Part shown: in pieces, positions 39,319 through 48,832 of the stretch
How positions within the stretch are numbered: the stretch's first letter is position 1
Layout of the letters: each line of letters opens with the position of its first letter
NCBI GenBank assembly: GCA_030844565.1
Contig: JAUUNK010000005.1
Span: 1-62,920, forward strand
Source of the DNA: Bacteroides ovatus
GTDB taxonomy: Bacteria > Bacteroidota > Bacteroidia > Bacteroidales > Bacteroidaceae
DNA: 62,920 nt
Direction: 5' to 3'
The notes under the pieces: generated by a model
The model's database searches: none
Told to the model about the DNA's origin: nothing
The model's input: only the letters and a program-made list of their open reading frames with translations
Made by a program: the position numbers and the translations under genes

Positions 39319-41133
39319 TTAATTATACGGTGTAAAATCACCGGTTTCTGATTCTTGCATTTGTTTTAATGTTACTGTTCCTATGGCGCTATTGGTCACA
39401 TCCCATTGAGAGTCTTCGGTCATTACATCAGCGAATTTCTTAAAGGGGCTAAAATCGTATAATCCTGTAAATAGATAGATTTTGATGCGATTTAATTTTT
39501 CTAATGCTGGAAAGTAACCATCAAGTGATTTTATGTTGGCGTTTCTACTTCCATACAGATATAAGAATTCCACTGACTTTAGATTCTTAAAGTTCAAGTG
39601 AGATAAATCGATGACTGTTTTATTTATTCTTATTTCTAGCTTTGTTGTCACCTCCGTAAGTTTTGGAAAAGAGACGTTGGTATATTCATTTATTGATAAA
39701 AAAGTACCTACTATTTCTAAATCAGGCATATTAATAGACTCCAATGTTACATTTGCTGTACTTTGGAAGTCCAACTTTCCTGTAACTTTTTTAATATTAG
39801 GGCTTTCTACATTAGTAAGCGGAGTAGTAATAGTGAGATCGGTAAAAGTAGAAATTCCTTCTGTTTTTGGTAATTGACGTCCTGTGAATTGATAAGTTCC
39901 CATTTCTTCTTTTCCTTTGAGAACGAAATTATTATCTGCGTAAGAGATAGTAATCTTTTTGATGTCTTTGTTGCTTGCGTCTAATGCCGTAACGCTTGGA
40001 CAACTTGCTACTACTAGTTTTTCCATATTGAACGGAGCAATGGTTTCGTTCAACTTTGAAAACTTGGCACATGAACTAATGGAAAAAGAAGAAAGATTGG
40101 ATAATTTTGGAAGATTGATTGTTTCTAATTTATCTGCACCATCAATAGATACTTCTTCGCAAGAGGTAAGTTCCGGCAAGTTGATTTGAGTGAGTTCAGG
40201 ATGTTTTTTTGTCCCAGCCGATAAATTAAATTTCCTTCCTATTTGTTTTAATGCCGGTAAATCTAATGAAATAAGCTGGCTGTCATTAAGAGTAAATGTT
40301 CCATCATCACTACTTCCATCTCCTTTTCCCGGAATGCTTTCGAGTGAGTTGAGGTTTAAATTTTTAATATTAGGAGCCTGGATATTGCACCTTTTTAAAA
40401 TTGTAGTTAGTTGCGGGAATCTGACGGAAGTAATATTGTTTTCTCCTGGATTTCTTATGTCTAATTCACCACGGATAGAAAGCAAATTAGGAAGATCGCA
40501 TTCGATTAATGAGCTATTGTTTACTATACTGATATTTCCAACCTTTTCAAGTTTAGCTAGCCCGGAGAGGTTTTCACCTTTATAGTATTTTCCGATGTTA
40601 ATGTCGTCCATAACTTCGGCAATCTTTGCCAATCCGTTCAGATTGACAACGGGGTCATCTTTGTTTTCTTGAGTACCTATGCTCAAGCTTCCTTCAATCA
40701 CAGTGACAGGATGTTCGGTGAAAGCATCTACGTCAGCTTGCGAATTAAATATGAACGTACCGATTTCGCTTACAGCAGAGTAGCGTATGGAATATTTATA
40801 GGTGCGTGTTGTCCCGTTATAAGAAGTTACTGTGAACTGTTGCTCTTCGTTCCAGGCGGTCACGGAAGAGGGATTGGGATTGACGGTTGCCTGCTCGCTA
40901 AGGGTATAGCTCACTTGTGCACCGTCGAGCGAAGTCCCTTCGGGCACGGTTACGGTAATTTCGTTGTCTATAATCGCTGCCTTCCACAAGTCACCGTTGC
41001 TTTCCAGTGAGAAACTGAGGAAGCTGTTGTCTACTCCTGTGAAAGGGCTTTCATCATCGTCGCTACATGCTGCTACGAAGCATCCGCTGCACAGCACTAG
41101 TAGCAAGGTTTTTAAATAAGTCATTGTTTTCAT
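39319..41133 (-). CDS. Leucine-rich-repeat-like surface lipoprotein (604 aa)
   Basis: The lipoprotein signal ends V-A-A-C, followed by S-D-D-D-E, a surface-export signal. Residues about 35-125 form a beta-sandwich module (I-T-V-T-V-P-E-G-T-S-L-D-G-A, Y-K-Y-S-I-R-Y). Residues about 140-590 consist of some 20 repeats of a receptor-L/LRR-like pattern with N-L-x-x-L/I x-x-x-L/I (S-G-L-A-K-L-E-K-V-G-N-I, L-N-L-N-S-L-E-S-I-P-G, I-N-L-P-K-L-S-N-L-S). It is in the cobalamin operon and may bind a corrinoid-carrying protein or shape the BtuBG complex; this is inference from position. AT-rich relative to both neighbours. Function not known to me. Confidence 0.75.
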   Translation of the reverse strand: MKTMTYLKTLLLVLCSGCFVAACSDDDESPFTGVDNSFLSFSLESNGDLWKAAIIDNEITVTVPEGTSLDGAQVSYTLSEQATVNPNPSSVTAWNEEQQFTVTSYNGTTRTYKYSIRYSAVSEIGTFIFNSQADVDAFTEHPVTVIEGSLSIGTQENKDDPVVNLNGLAKIAEVMDDINIGKYYKGENLSGLAKLEKVGNISIVNNSSLIECDLPNLLSIRGELDIRNPGENNITSVRFPQLTTILKRCNIQAPNIKNLNLNSLESIPGKGDGSSDDGTFTLNDSQLISLDLPALKQIGRKFNLSAGTKKHPELTQINLPELTSCEEVSIDGADKLETINLPKLSNLSSFSISSCAKFSKLNETIAPFNMEKLVVASCPSVTALDASNKDIKKITISYADNNFVLKGKEEMGTYQFTGRQLPKTEGISTFTDLTITTPLTNVESPNIKKVTGKLDFQSTANVTLESINMPDLEIVGTFLSINEYTNVSFPKLTEVTTKLEIRINKTVIDLSHLNFKNLKSVEFLYLYGSRNANIKSLDGYFPALEKLNRIKIYLFTGLYDFSPFKKFADVMTEDSQWDVTNSAIGTVTLKQMQESETGDFTPYN

Positions 41134-41220
41134 TGTTTAAAAAAATAATTGATTTTGTTATTGTTTAGTAATTTATTGTTTATCAATGCTTTATAGAAGG
41201 TTGCTGGCTTGTCACAATGC

Positions 41221-42978
41221 CTAATCCACCTTCGAGGGAGCTTCGTCCATCTTATAATCAATGAAACCGAATACTTCGGTGGACAGCTCTCCGATGGCTC
41301 CCGCTATAGACTGTATTCCTGTTTGCACTTTGATAAAGTCGATATATTGCAACTTCACCGGAGTGCCGTCGGGGTACATGGCATTTTCTATTTTGAAGGC
41401 GTTGCCTACAGGGGCGGCATCATGGTTGTCGCCTTCCGCCAGTATGTCTTCCCCCCAGTTGTCGGCATATCCCCACGGATAGGATTCATTGCGCCAGATT
41501 CCCCCCGGTGTCTGGGTGGTGTTTCGTTTCAGGCGGGTTCCGTAGAGGGTATAGTTGTTTTCCTTAATCCAGAGCGGGAAGTTGGGGTTGAGGTCGATGG
41601 AGCCGGAGTTTCCCCGGTTGTCAATCCATTGCAGGGGCATGTTGTGTGTAGGCGGGCGATAATAGGTTACGGCATAGTTCTGGTATGTTTCCGGTTTTCC
41701 GGTTTCGCTGCCACGCAGTTCATACCAGGTATCATTGGGAAGCCCGTCCCCGTTTTCATCCTGCATCACGTAGACGATGCCCTGCTCGGAGCTGCCGTCA
41801 AAGGGATTGCCTACAATGGAGAAGTCATAGCCTCCGTTGCCGTTTACATCAGGCTTGTTGTAGATGCTGTGGTCCAGTCCCACTATAATATATCCTCCCC
41901 ATGCGCCGAGAGATACATAATTGTTTTGCACGTTTATACGGGTTTCGGCATAGCGGCAGGCTTCCGCTTCGGTTTGTCCGGAGATTTGTGCTATGAACTG
42001 TCCCGGAGCGGGGCGCAGATGATATACTGTCACTTTACTGTCGGAACTGCTTGCGGTGTGTGCGCGGTAGTATTTGGCTTCGTCCGAGGGGAGGCAGACG
42101 ACGGTTTGAGTGGCATTTTTCACGATGCTTCCGTCCGTTCCGGTCACTTTCACTGCGTAGCTTCCCGCTCCCGGCGGGGTGAAGGTAAAGGTGGGGCGTT
42201 TTTCGTTCGGTTGCATCACTCCGTCCACTTCCCACACGTAGGTGGCGTTGGCGGTGGTGTCGGTGATGAGGGGCGCTATGCAGGCTGCACGGCCGATGGG
42301 TACGGTCAGCTCGTCGCTGCTAAAGGTAATATTCATCACGGGGGCTGGCGATACCAGAACGGAGGTAGTTGCGTTTCCGCTGCCGTCTTCGTTGGTCACC
42401 GTCAGTTTGAAGTTGAACTGTCCTTCCTGTACAGGAGTGAAGGTGTAGGTGGCTTCGTTTCCCACGGTTTCTTGTTCCTTGCCGTTGCTGTCCATCGCTA
42501 CCCACTTGTAGGTGGCTCCTTCCGTGAAGTTGACGGAGGCTTCCAGAGTTACGTCTTTTCCTATATAAGTGGGGTAGGCGGGGATGAGCGAGACGGAGGG
42601 AATCATCTTTTCCACTACGTCCACCCGCAGCTCTTCTTCTGCCGAGCCATTGGTGGCATCCACCCGGAATTTGAAATAAACTTCTCCTTCGGCTTTGGGA
42701 GAATAGGTGTAGGAGAGCGTTGTACACACGATTTTCCCTTGTTCGTCTTTCCATGTATACACGGCATTGTTGGCATCGGTCACCACAGGGGTGATGGTGA
42801 TGCTTTTCATTACTTTGACGGTGTAGATACCTGTGCCGTTGTCAAAAGTGATGACGGGCGGTTGCACGGTGGTTCCTCCACCTGTCTCTTCCTCGTCGCG
42901 GTCGTTTCCGCATGAGGCAAACAGGATGCTGCTAAGCATCAGCAAATTGGTGATTGTTTTAAAAAATCCATTTATCAT
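41221..42978 (-). CDS. Riboswitch-proximal PKD/Ig-like surface lipoprotein (585 aa)
   Basis: The start is the ATG at 42978 (or 42984, two codons earlier), giving a signal that ends I-L-F-A-S-C then G-N-D-R-D-E-E-E. An open frame further upstream runs into the riboswitch leader and is not used. Four Ig/PKD-like beta modules span about 30-300 (V-Y-T-W-K-D-E-Q-G, Y-K-W-V-A-M-D, Y-V-W-E-V-D-G). The last 280 residues form a separate domain (A-W-G-G-Y-I-I-V-G-L-D-H-S, N-G-D-G-L-P-N-D-T-W-Y-E-L-R-G) common to surface proteins of Bacteroides B12 loci. As the first gene behind the riboswitch it is likely a B12-regulated surface binder, perhaps BtuH-like; that last label is a guess. Confidence 0.72.
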   Translation of the reverse strand: MINGFFKTITNLLMLSSILFASCGNDRDEEETGGGTTVQPPVITFDNGTGIYTVKVMKSITITPVVTDANNAVYTWKDEQGKIVCTTLSYTYSPKAEGEVYFKFRVDATNGSAEEELRVDVVEKMIPSVSLIPAYPTYIGKDVTLEASVNFTEGATYKWVAMDSNGKEQETVGNEATYTFTPVQEGQFNFKLTVTNEDGSGNATTSVLVSPAPVMNITFSSDELTVPIGRAACIAPLITDTTANATYVWEVDGVMQPNEKRPTFTFTPPGAGSYAVKVTGTDGSIVKNATQTVVCLPSDEAKYYRAHTASSSDSKVTVYHLRPAPGQFIAQISGQTEAEACRYAETRINVQNNYVSLGAWGGYIIVGLDHSIYNKPDVNGNGGYDFSIVGNPFDGSSEQGIVYVMQDENGDGLPNDTWYELRGSETGKPETYQNYAVTYYRPPTHNMPLQWIDNRGNSGSIDLNPNFPLWIKENNYTLYGTRLKRNTTQTPGGIWRNESYPWGYADNWGEDILAEGDNHDAAPVGNAFKIENAMYPDGTPVKLQYIDFIKVQTGIQSIAGAIGELSTEVFGFIDYKMDEAPSKVD

Positions 42979-43154
42979 AAGCATACTTGTTAAGTGAATA
43001 TGTATCACAAAATGATAATGGATTTTACGCCGGGCGGCACGTATGCCGATGAGTATAAAAATAGAAGGAGCCTTCTTTCTTCGCACACCCTATGGGGTAT
43101 GATATAAAAGGGGGGCAACGACCTATCTCCCGTATGCCGCAGGAGTAAAATCCA

Positions 43155-43376
43155 CTCGAAAGGAGGCAGGTCTTCTGACTTATTCCCTTATTTGCAGCGC
43201 CTTCCCAGAGAAAATTTCCAGTGACAAATTGCTACAAATTGTACAGCCTGTTTGACGGGCGGTACGGGAAAATACAGCAGCGGCTACTGTTACCGATTCT
43301 AACGGTATTCCCTTTTCATCTTCTTTGGTGCAACATGCGTTGAGGCATGGAGTGCACCGCCGGAGAACCAACTTCG
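43155..43376 (-). promoter_or_regulatory. Cobalamin riboswitch (leader of the B12 operon)
   Basis: On the minus strand the B12 box GTCAGAAGACCTGCC (43165-43179) is preceded by the cobalamin-riboswitch core A-A-A-A-G-G-G-A-A, T-T-A-G-A-A-T-C and A-G-C-C-G-C-T-G-C-T-G-T-A (43273-43285). The 5-prime end, near 43376, lies just behind a -7 box. When adenosylcobalamin is bound, such elements shut off the genes downstream. A 10-base stretch after the B12 box (43145-43154) is exactly complementary to 43019-43028 near the start codon, suggesting a long-range stem in the expression platform. The leader is about 400 bases. Confidence 0.9.
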
Positions 43377-43382
43377 TAGCTG

Positions 43383-43390
43383 CAAAGATA
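43383..43390 (-). promoter_or_regulatory. -7 box of the cobalamin operon
   Basis: TATCTTTG on the minus strand, which puts the transcription start at about 43376, right at the riboswitch 5-prime end. No clear TTTG at -33. Confidence 0.65.
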
Positions 43391-43516
43391 ATTATCTTTT
43401 TTATATCTTATATCTTTTTTACCAAGTATTATAAAATTTCGGGTATGCTGCTGACTTTTTTCCAACCGGATGGGCATTTGTCCGACAAATGTGCAGGGAT
43501 TACGATTTGTAAGTAT

Positions 43517-43524
43517 TATCTTTG
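43517..43524 (+). promoter_or_regulatory. -7 box for the beta-barrel outer-membrane protein
   Basis: TATCTTTG fits TAnnTTTG and lies 35 bases before the ATG at 43560. Confidence 0.55.
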
Positions 43525-43559
43525 CAGTTCTGTATATTGTAAGAACAACAACTGTTTCC

Positions 43560-46322
43560 ATGAAAACTTATAAGCTGGGCGGACTACTACTATTATGGCT
43601 ACTCCTCTGTATGCATGCAACCATGCATGCCCAACAAGCGAGAACTGTCAAGGGAAGAGTGCAGATGCTGGAAGCGGGGAATGATAAGAAACAATCGCTA
43701 CCTTCTGCCAGTATTGTGGTTCTGGAGAGAACGGATTCTTCTTTTGTAAAAGGAACGACAAGTGACAAAAACGGACGTTTTACGCTGCATTATCAGTCAC
43801 AGCAGAAGAAACAATATCTGCTGAAGCTCTCTTTTGTAGGATTGCAGTCGGTATACCGTGTATTGGGCGATTCGGTATCGGTGAATGTGGGTACTATCGT
43901 GCTGAAAGACGATGACATCCGGATTGGTGAAGTGGTGGTGACCGGAAATCTGCAAGAAGTGGTGATGGAGGGAGATACTACTGTCATCAACGCCGCCGCT
44001 TATAAAACTCCCGAAGGTTCTTACCTGGAAGACCTGGTGAAACGCATACCCGGGCTGGTGTATGATAAAAAAGAACACTCTTTGACCTATAACGGATTGC
44101 CTATCAGTGAAATCAATGTCAATGGAAAACCTTTCTTCTCCGGAAGCATGCAGACCGCTCTGGAGAATCTTCCGGTAGACTTGATAAGTAAGCTGAAGGT
44201 GTATGATAAACGTAGCGAAGAAGAAGAATTTACCGGAGTGGGTAATGGAGAAAAAAGATATGTGCTCGACCTGCAAACCAAAGCCGAATTGAATAAAACA
44301 TGGTTGACCAACGCCACCGTGGGATATGGAAACCATAAAAAGAAGGACCTCGAAGGGCAAGTGAACTTCTTTGAAAAGGATGGAGATAACTTATCTTTGA
44401 TAGCCCGTTCTACCAACCGGTACCAGAACAGCACTTATAAGGATAATATAAACAATTCTCTAGGACTGAATATAACTCATAAATTCAGTAAAGACTTTAG
44501 CCTGTCCGGCAACGTGAACTATAATGTGGGGCGGAACGGAAATCTTTCTTCCGTCTATCGCGAACAGTATCTGACCAGTGGTAATCAGTATTCTTCTTCT
44601 GCCAATGAGAACAATTCCAGAAACCGGTATTTTAATTCTTCTTTGATGGGCAACTGGAAAGTGAATAAAGATATGCAAATCAACTTTCGCGGCAGCTTCG
44701 GATTAAATACAAGCAGGAGCGAGGGCGCTAACCGGAGTGCGTCGTTTGATGCCCCGCCCGAAGTGGCGCACGAAGATATATTTGACGATTTCGATTCTGT
44801 CTCGGACGATATAAAAGTGAACCGGAGCGACAACCGTTCAAAATATGATAATCATACCGACCGCTACGACTGGACGCTGGGAGTGATGCGCCGTCTGAAT
44901 AAGAAAGGTACTACTTTGGAATTGTCCGTACAGAATAACGATTCATGGGGAGAGAATGAAAACTTTTCGCTTTCCAATACCACCTATTACCGGCTGAAAG
45001 ATGTGCAAGGCAAAGACTCGGTACTCTTCCGCAATCAATATCTGATTTCGCCTGTCCGTAACAATACCTGGCGGACGGGGCTTACCTTTACCCAGCCTTT
45101 GGGAAAGAAGTTCCACCTGCGGGCATCTTATAACTGGGTCGTTCAGTATGAACGCAGCAACCGTGACACTTATGAATTGTCTTCTCTCACCGAAGCGGAT
45201 AATTTCGGGAAATTGCCTTCGGGCTATGAAGCGGGCTATGTGGATAGTTTGAGCAATCGCAGCCATAGCCGTAGCAACGGGCATACAGTGAATGTGGGGA
45301 TTAATTATGGAGGTAAGGTATGGAATTTCAATGTGAATATGGATGTCTCACCCCAGAAAAGGAGCATCGAGCGGAAGGTGGGAATGCTCCGGGCGGATAC
45401 TTCTATGCATATCATAGATTTTCAACCGAGGATGAGGGTGAGTTGGAGAAAGAAAGAAGTCCAGTTACATCTTCATTATAACGGTAACACAATGCAACCT
45501 TCTTTGTCTGATTTGATGCCCTTGACGGATAATAGCAATCCTTTGTATATCACTCGTGGAAATCCGGATTTAAAGCAAATGTTTCTTCATAGTTTACATC
45601 TCAATTTCATACACCCTACTAAGGGCATATCAATGAACGCAGGTTGGCAGATACGGCAGAATAGTGTGACGCAGGTAGTGGTGTATAACACGGAGACCGG
45701 CGGGCAGGAAACTTATCCTATTAATATAAATGGTAACTGGAGCGTGCAGGGAGCGGCGAACTGGTGGAAGCGGCTGGGACATTTTTCGTTGAGAGCAAAT
45801 GTGTCCGGCAATCACAATAACAGGGTCGGTATGATTAATGAGAATAAGAGCCTTCAACCGGAAAGGAGTACGACACGCGATACCGGACTGAATTGTGAAG
45901 TGCAATCTTCTTACCAACCTTCGTGGGGAGGCATCGACCTTTCTGCCGGATGGAATTATCAATATTCACTCAATTCATTGAATGATAATAATACGTATAC
46001 CCGTAACTATAAGTTCCACACGGAAGGGTATGTCGATTTTCCTTTTGGATTACAACTGCGTACCGATGCCACTTATAGTTTTCGTAATGGTACGAATATC
46101 CGGAAAGGAGAAGATGATGAATTATTATGGAATGCAAGTGCTATCTGGAAATTCCTGGAAAAGAAAAAAGCCGAGCTATCTGCCCATTGGATAGACATTT
46201 TGGGAAAGAAGAAAAGTTATGGACGGATGACTACTTCGGACGGGTTCTATGAATTCCGTAGCCAGGAAATAAAAGGTTATTTCATTGTTACTTTCAAATA
46301 TAACTTTCGTCTAATGATGTAA
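43560..46322 (+). CDS. Large outer-membrane beta-barrel protein with carboxypeptidase-like N-domain (920 aa)
   Basis: The ATG at 43560 gives a signal peptide (L-L-L-L-W-L-L-L-C-M-H-A-T-M-H-A-Q); upstream codons in frame overlap the promoter. A CarboxypepD_reg-like domain follows (G-R-V-Q-M-L-E, then V-V-L-E-R-T-D-S-S-F-V-K-G-T-T-S-D-K-N-G). A plug-like region comes next (V-V-V-T-G-N-L, then I-P-G-L-V-Y-D) and a barrel of about 600 residues with Tyr-rich strands ends F-K-Y-N-F-R-L-M-M. It fits the TonB-receptor-like OMP_b-brl_3 group, not SusC: the SusC signature motif is missing. Probably a transporter of unknown substrate. It is divergent from the B12 operon. Confidence 0.82.
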   Translation: MKTYKLGGLLLLWLLLCMHATMHAQQARTVKGRVQMLEAGNDKKQSLPSASIVVLERTDSSFVKGTTSDKNGRFTLHYQSQQKKQYLLKLSFVGLQSVYRVLGDSVSVNVGTIVLKDDDIRIGEVVVTGNLQEVVMEGDTTVINAAAYKTPEGSYLEDLVKRIPGLVYDKKEHSLTYNGLPISEINVNGKPFFSGSMQTALENLPVDLISKLKVYDKRSEEEEFTGVGNGEKRYVLDLQTKAELNKTWLTNATVGYGNHKKKDLEGQVNFFEKDGDNLSLIARSTNRYQNSTYKDNINNSLGLNITHKFSKDFSLSGNVNYNVGRNGNLSSVYREQYLTSGNQYSSSANENNSRNRYFNSSLMGNWKVNKDMQINFRGSFGLNTSRSEGANRSASFDAPPEVAHEDIFDDFDSVSDDIKVNRSDNRSKYDNHTDRYDWTLGVMRRLNKKGTTLELSVQNNDSWGENENFSLSNTTYYRLKDVQGKDSVLFRNQYLISPVRNNTWRTGLTFTQPLGKKFHLRASYNWVVQYERSNRDTYELSSLTEADNFGKLPSGYEAGYVDSLSNRSHSRSNGHTVNVGINYGGKVWNFNVNMDVSPQKRSIERKVGMLRADTSMHIIDFQPRMRVSWRKKEVQLHLHYNGNTMQPSLSDLMPLTDNSNPLYITRGNPDLKQMFLHSLHLNFIHPTKGISMNAGWQIRQNSVTQVVVYNTETGGQETYPININGNWSVQGAANWWKRLGHFSLRANVSGNHNNRVGMINENKSLQPERSTTRDTGLNCEVQSSYQPSWGGIDLSAGWNYQYSLNSLNDNNTYTRNYKFHTEGYVDFPFGLQLRTDATYSFRNGTNIRKGEDDELLWNASAIWKFLEKKKAELSAHWIDILGKKKSYGRMTTSDGFYEFRSQEIKGYFIVTFKYNFRLMM

Positions 46323-46374
46323 TTTCAGAAATAATCCGTATGTTTGCTACCCAACCCAAAAGATTAATTTTACT

Positions 46375-47007
46375 ATGAATGGTAATTATGTCATTAATAT
46401 CGGCCGCCAGTTAGGTAGCGGCGGAAAAGAAATAGGAGAGAAATTAGCTGCCCGTCTGGGAATTGATTTCTACGATAAAGAATTAATAAACCTGGCTTCG
46501 GAAGAAAGCGGTTTGTGCAAGGAGTTTTTTGAAAAAGCCGATGAGAAAGCTTCACAAGGCATCATCGGCGGATTGTTTGGAATGCGTTTCCCGTTTATCA
46601 GCGAAGGGGCGATGCCTTGCAACAATTGTTTGAGCAATGATGCTTTGTTTAAAGTGCAGAGTGATGTGATTCGGCATTTGGCAGCAGAAAAGTCATGCGT
46701 GTTTGTGGGGCGGTGTGCCGATTATATTTTGCGGGAGCATCCCCGTTGTGTCAATATTTTTATTTCGGCTTCCAAGGAAGACCGTATTGCACGCATTTGC
46801 CGCATTCATCATATTGATAAAGAAGCTGCGGAAGCAAGGATAGAGAAAGCAGATAAAAAACGCTCGGAGTATTATAATTATTACAGTTATAAGACTTGGG
46901 GGGCAGCTTCTACTTATCATCTTTGTGTCGATTCGTCTTCGTTGGGAATTGATGAAACCGTGAGGTTTATAGAGGAGTTTGTAGTGAGGAAGTTGCAATT
47001 AGTTTAA
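46375..47007 (+). CDS. Cytidylate kinase-like family protein (210 aa)
   Basis: The P-loop-like G-R-Q-L-G-S-G-G-K-E-I-G lies at residues 9-20, followed by A-A-R-L-G-I-D-F-Y-D-K-E-L-I, as in the cytidylate-kinase-like (AAA-type P-loop) family. C-V-F-V-G-R-C-A-D-Y-I-L-R and the later Y-Y-N-Y-Y-S-Y-K-T-W-G are also conserved there. It phosphorylates an unknown nucleotide or other small molecule; the true CMP kinase is a different protein. Cytoplasmic. It lies 52 bases behind the beta-barrel gene and may be cotranscribed. Confidence 0.9.
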   Translation: MNGNYVINIGRQLGSGGKEIGEKLAARLGIDFYDKELINLASEESGLCKEFFEKADEKASQGIIGGLFGMRFPFISEGAMPCNNCLSNDALFKVQSDVIRHLAAEKSCVFVGRCADYILREHPRCVNIFISASKEDRIARICRIHHIDKEAAEARIEKADKKRSEYYNYYSYKTWGAASTYHLCVDSSSLGIDETVRFIEEFVVRKLQLV

Positions 47008-47064
47008 TTATAAACAAGCTTTTCTTCGTTTTTTCTTAGTTATGTGTAGCTATAACAAGTATAA

Positions 47065-47107
47065 AAAAATAGTGGAAGTAGAGAGTTTCTCTAAATCCAC
47101 TATTTTT
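47065..47107. terminator. Bidirectional terminator
   Basis: AAAAATAGTGGA (47065-47076) pairs perfectly with TCCACTATTTTT (47096-47107), 12 base pairs; the loop contains a second small hairpin AGAG-TTT-CTCT. A/T runs on both sides let it serve the convergent kinase-like and transporter genes. Confidence 0.85.
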
Positions 47108-47126
47108 AATATATGCCGTTTCCCGT

Positions 47127-48791
47127 TTACATCATCATAAGCAATATCATCTGCCCCGCCAATATACGGAGGAACATAGACAAAGGATAAACAGTTGAGT
47201 ATCCTACGGCAGGTGCGTCGTTATTAGCTATTTGAGTAGAATATGCCAATGCAGGCGGGTCAGTGGTGCTACCCGCTATCAAACCCATCAGCGTGAAGTA
47301 ATTCACCTTATAATATAAGCGGCCTATCGCTCCGATAATAAGCAAAGGAATGATCGTGATTAAGAAACCCGAACCTACATAGAGCAAACCGTCGCCTTCT
47401 ACTACTGTCTGTACGAAATTCGCTCCTGCTTCAATGCCGACACTGGCAAGGAAGAGTACAATACCGATTTCCCGGAGCATCAAGTTGGCGCTCATAGTGG
47501 TGTAAGTCACAAGGTGGAGTTTATGTCCAAAACGTCCTATCAGGATAGCTACCACCAACGGTCCGCCTGCCAGACCCAGTTTGACCGGAGTAGGCATGCC
47601 GGGGAAGGCAATAGGAAGGCTTCCCAGCAAGATTCCCAGGAAGATACCGACGAAGATGGTGATGATATTCGGTGTATCGAGACGTTTCAGTGAATTACCC
47701 AATACACTGGCTACACGGTCTACAGCATCCTGCTGTCCTACGACCATCACCCGGTCTCCTACTTGCAACACCAGGTTAGGGTCTGCAAACAAGTCCATAC
47801 CCGAACGGTTGACACGGGTAACGTTTACACCATACATGCTGCGGAAGTGCATGTTGCCCAGTGTCTTTCCATTGATTTCTGCCTTTGTCACCAGGATACG
47901 GCGGGATACCATCGGCATGTCTTGCTTTTCCCAGTCCAGTTCGACAGGTTTGCCGATAAATACCATAATAGCTTCGGCATCTTCTTCCGAACATACGATG
48001 TGGAGTTGGTCGCCAACATGGAAAATTGTTTCTTGGCTGGGGATGCTGACGTGGCCGTTTTGCCGGATGCGCGAACATACAAAAGGTCTGCCAAGGAAAT
48101 TTTTCACTTGGATAAGCGTCTTGCCGTTGATAGATTCGTTGTGTACTTCGATGTCTATCATTTTAGGTTTATGTTGTTGGTCGCTGTTCTGTGATTTCAG
48201 GTTTTCATCTTCTTTGGACAAGTTCACACGGAATATATAGCGAATGGCGATAATGGAACCGATGATACCTACAACACCCAAAGGATAGGCACAGGCATAT
48301 CCCAACGCAATCTGCGGTCCGGTATAGTTCAACTGATTCAGAGCTTCCTGCGCGGCACCGAGTCCCGGAGTGTTGGTGACAGCTCCATACAGGATACCTA
48401 CCATCATAGGCAGTTCAATACGGCCGTTCCAGAGAAAATACAGTCCCAGTGCTACGGCAATGTTCAGGATAACGATGCCTACCGCCAACAAGTTTAGCGT
48501 CATCCCTCCTTTCTTAAAGGAAGAAAAAAATGAGGGACCCACCTGAAGTCCGATACAGAAAACGAACAGGATTAAACCGAATTCACGGATAAAATGCAGG
48601 ATGTGTGTGTCACCTGTAAAGCCGAAGTGACCCATAAGGATACCGGTAAACAATACAAAGGTAACTCCTAACGAGACTCCGAAGATTTTTATTTTCCCCA
48701 AATAGACACCTGCCGCCACTACAAAAGAATAAAGAAAAACGATGTGTGCGACAGAATTGGGATTCCATAATAAGTCTTGTAACCAATTCAT
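47127..48791 (-). CDS. YidE/AspT-type putative transporter with two TrkA-C domains (554 aa)
   Basis: Ten or so membrane helices in two halves of the AspT/YidE/YbjL duplication, with two soluble TrkA-C-like domains in the middle (residues about 205-370; D-Q-L-H-I-V-C-S-E-E-D-A-E-A and G-D-R-V-M-V-V-G-Q-Q-D-A). F-G-L-I-L-F-V-F-C-I-G-L-Q-V-G-P-S is the family N-terminal motif and G-S-T-T-D-P-P-A-L is near the end. Homologs exchange carboxylates or amino acids; the substrate is not known. Confidence 0.92.
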   Translation of the reverse strand: MNWLQDLLWNPNSVAHIVFLYSFVVAAGVYLGKIKIFGVSLGVTFVLFTGILMGHFGFTGDTHILHFIREFGLILFVFCIGLQVGPSFFSSFKKGGMTLNLLAVGIVILNIAVALGLYFLWNGRIELPMMVGILYGAVTNTPGLGAAQEALNQLNYTGPQIALGYACAYPLGVVGIIGSIIAIRYIFRVNLSKEDENLKSQNSDQQHKPKMIDIEVHNESINGKTLIQVKNFLGRPFVCSRIRQNGHVSIPSQETIFHVGDQLHIVCSEEDAEAIMVFIGKPVELDWEKQDMPMVSRRILVTKAEINGKTLGNMHFRSMYGVNVTRVNRSGMDLFADPNLVLQVGDRVMVVGQQDAVDRVASVLGNSLKRLDTPNIITIFVGIFLGILLGSLPIAFPGMPTPVKLGLAGGPLVVAILIGRFGHKLHLVTYTTMSANLMLREIGIVLFLASVGIEAGANFVQTVVEGDGLLYVGSGFLITIIPLLIIGAIGRLYYKVNYFTLMGLIAGSTTDPPALAYSTQIANNDAPAVGYSTVYPLSMFLRILAGQMILLMMM

Positions 48792-48832
48792 AAGTATAAT
48801 AGTAGTTTATAATTTTTTCTGAGAAACGGCTG

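Noticed and set aside
41209..42915. 568-codon plus-strand frame opposite the PKD-type lipoprotein
   Set aside because: Composition (Val, Gly, Phe, His rich) and lack of signal or motif mark it as antisense of the real gene, which has a lipobox and riboswitch.
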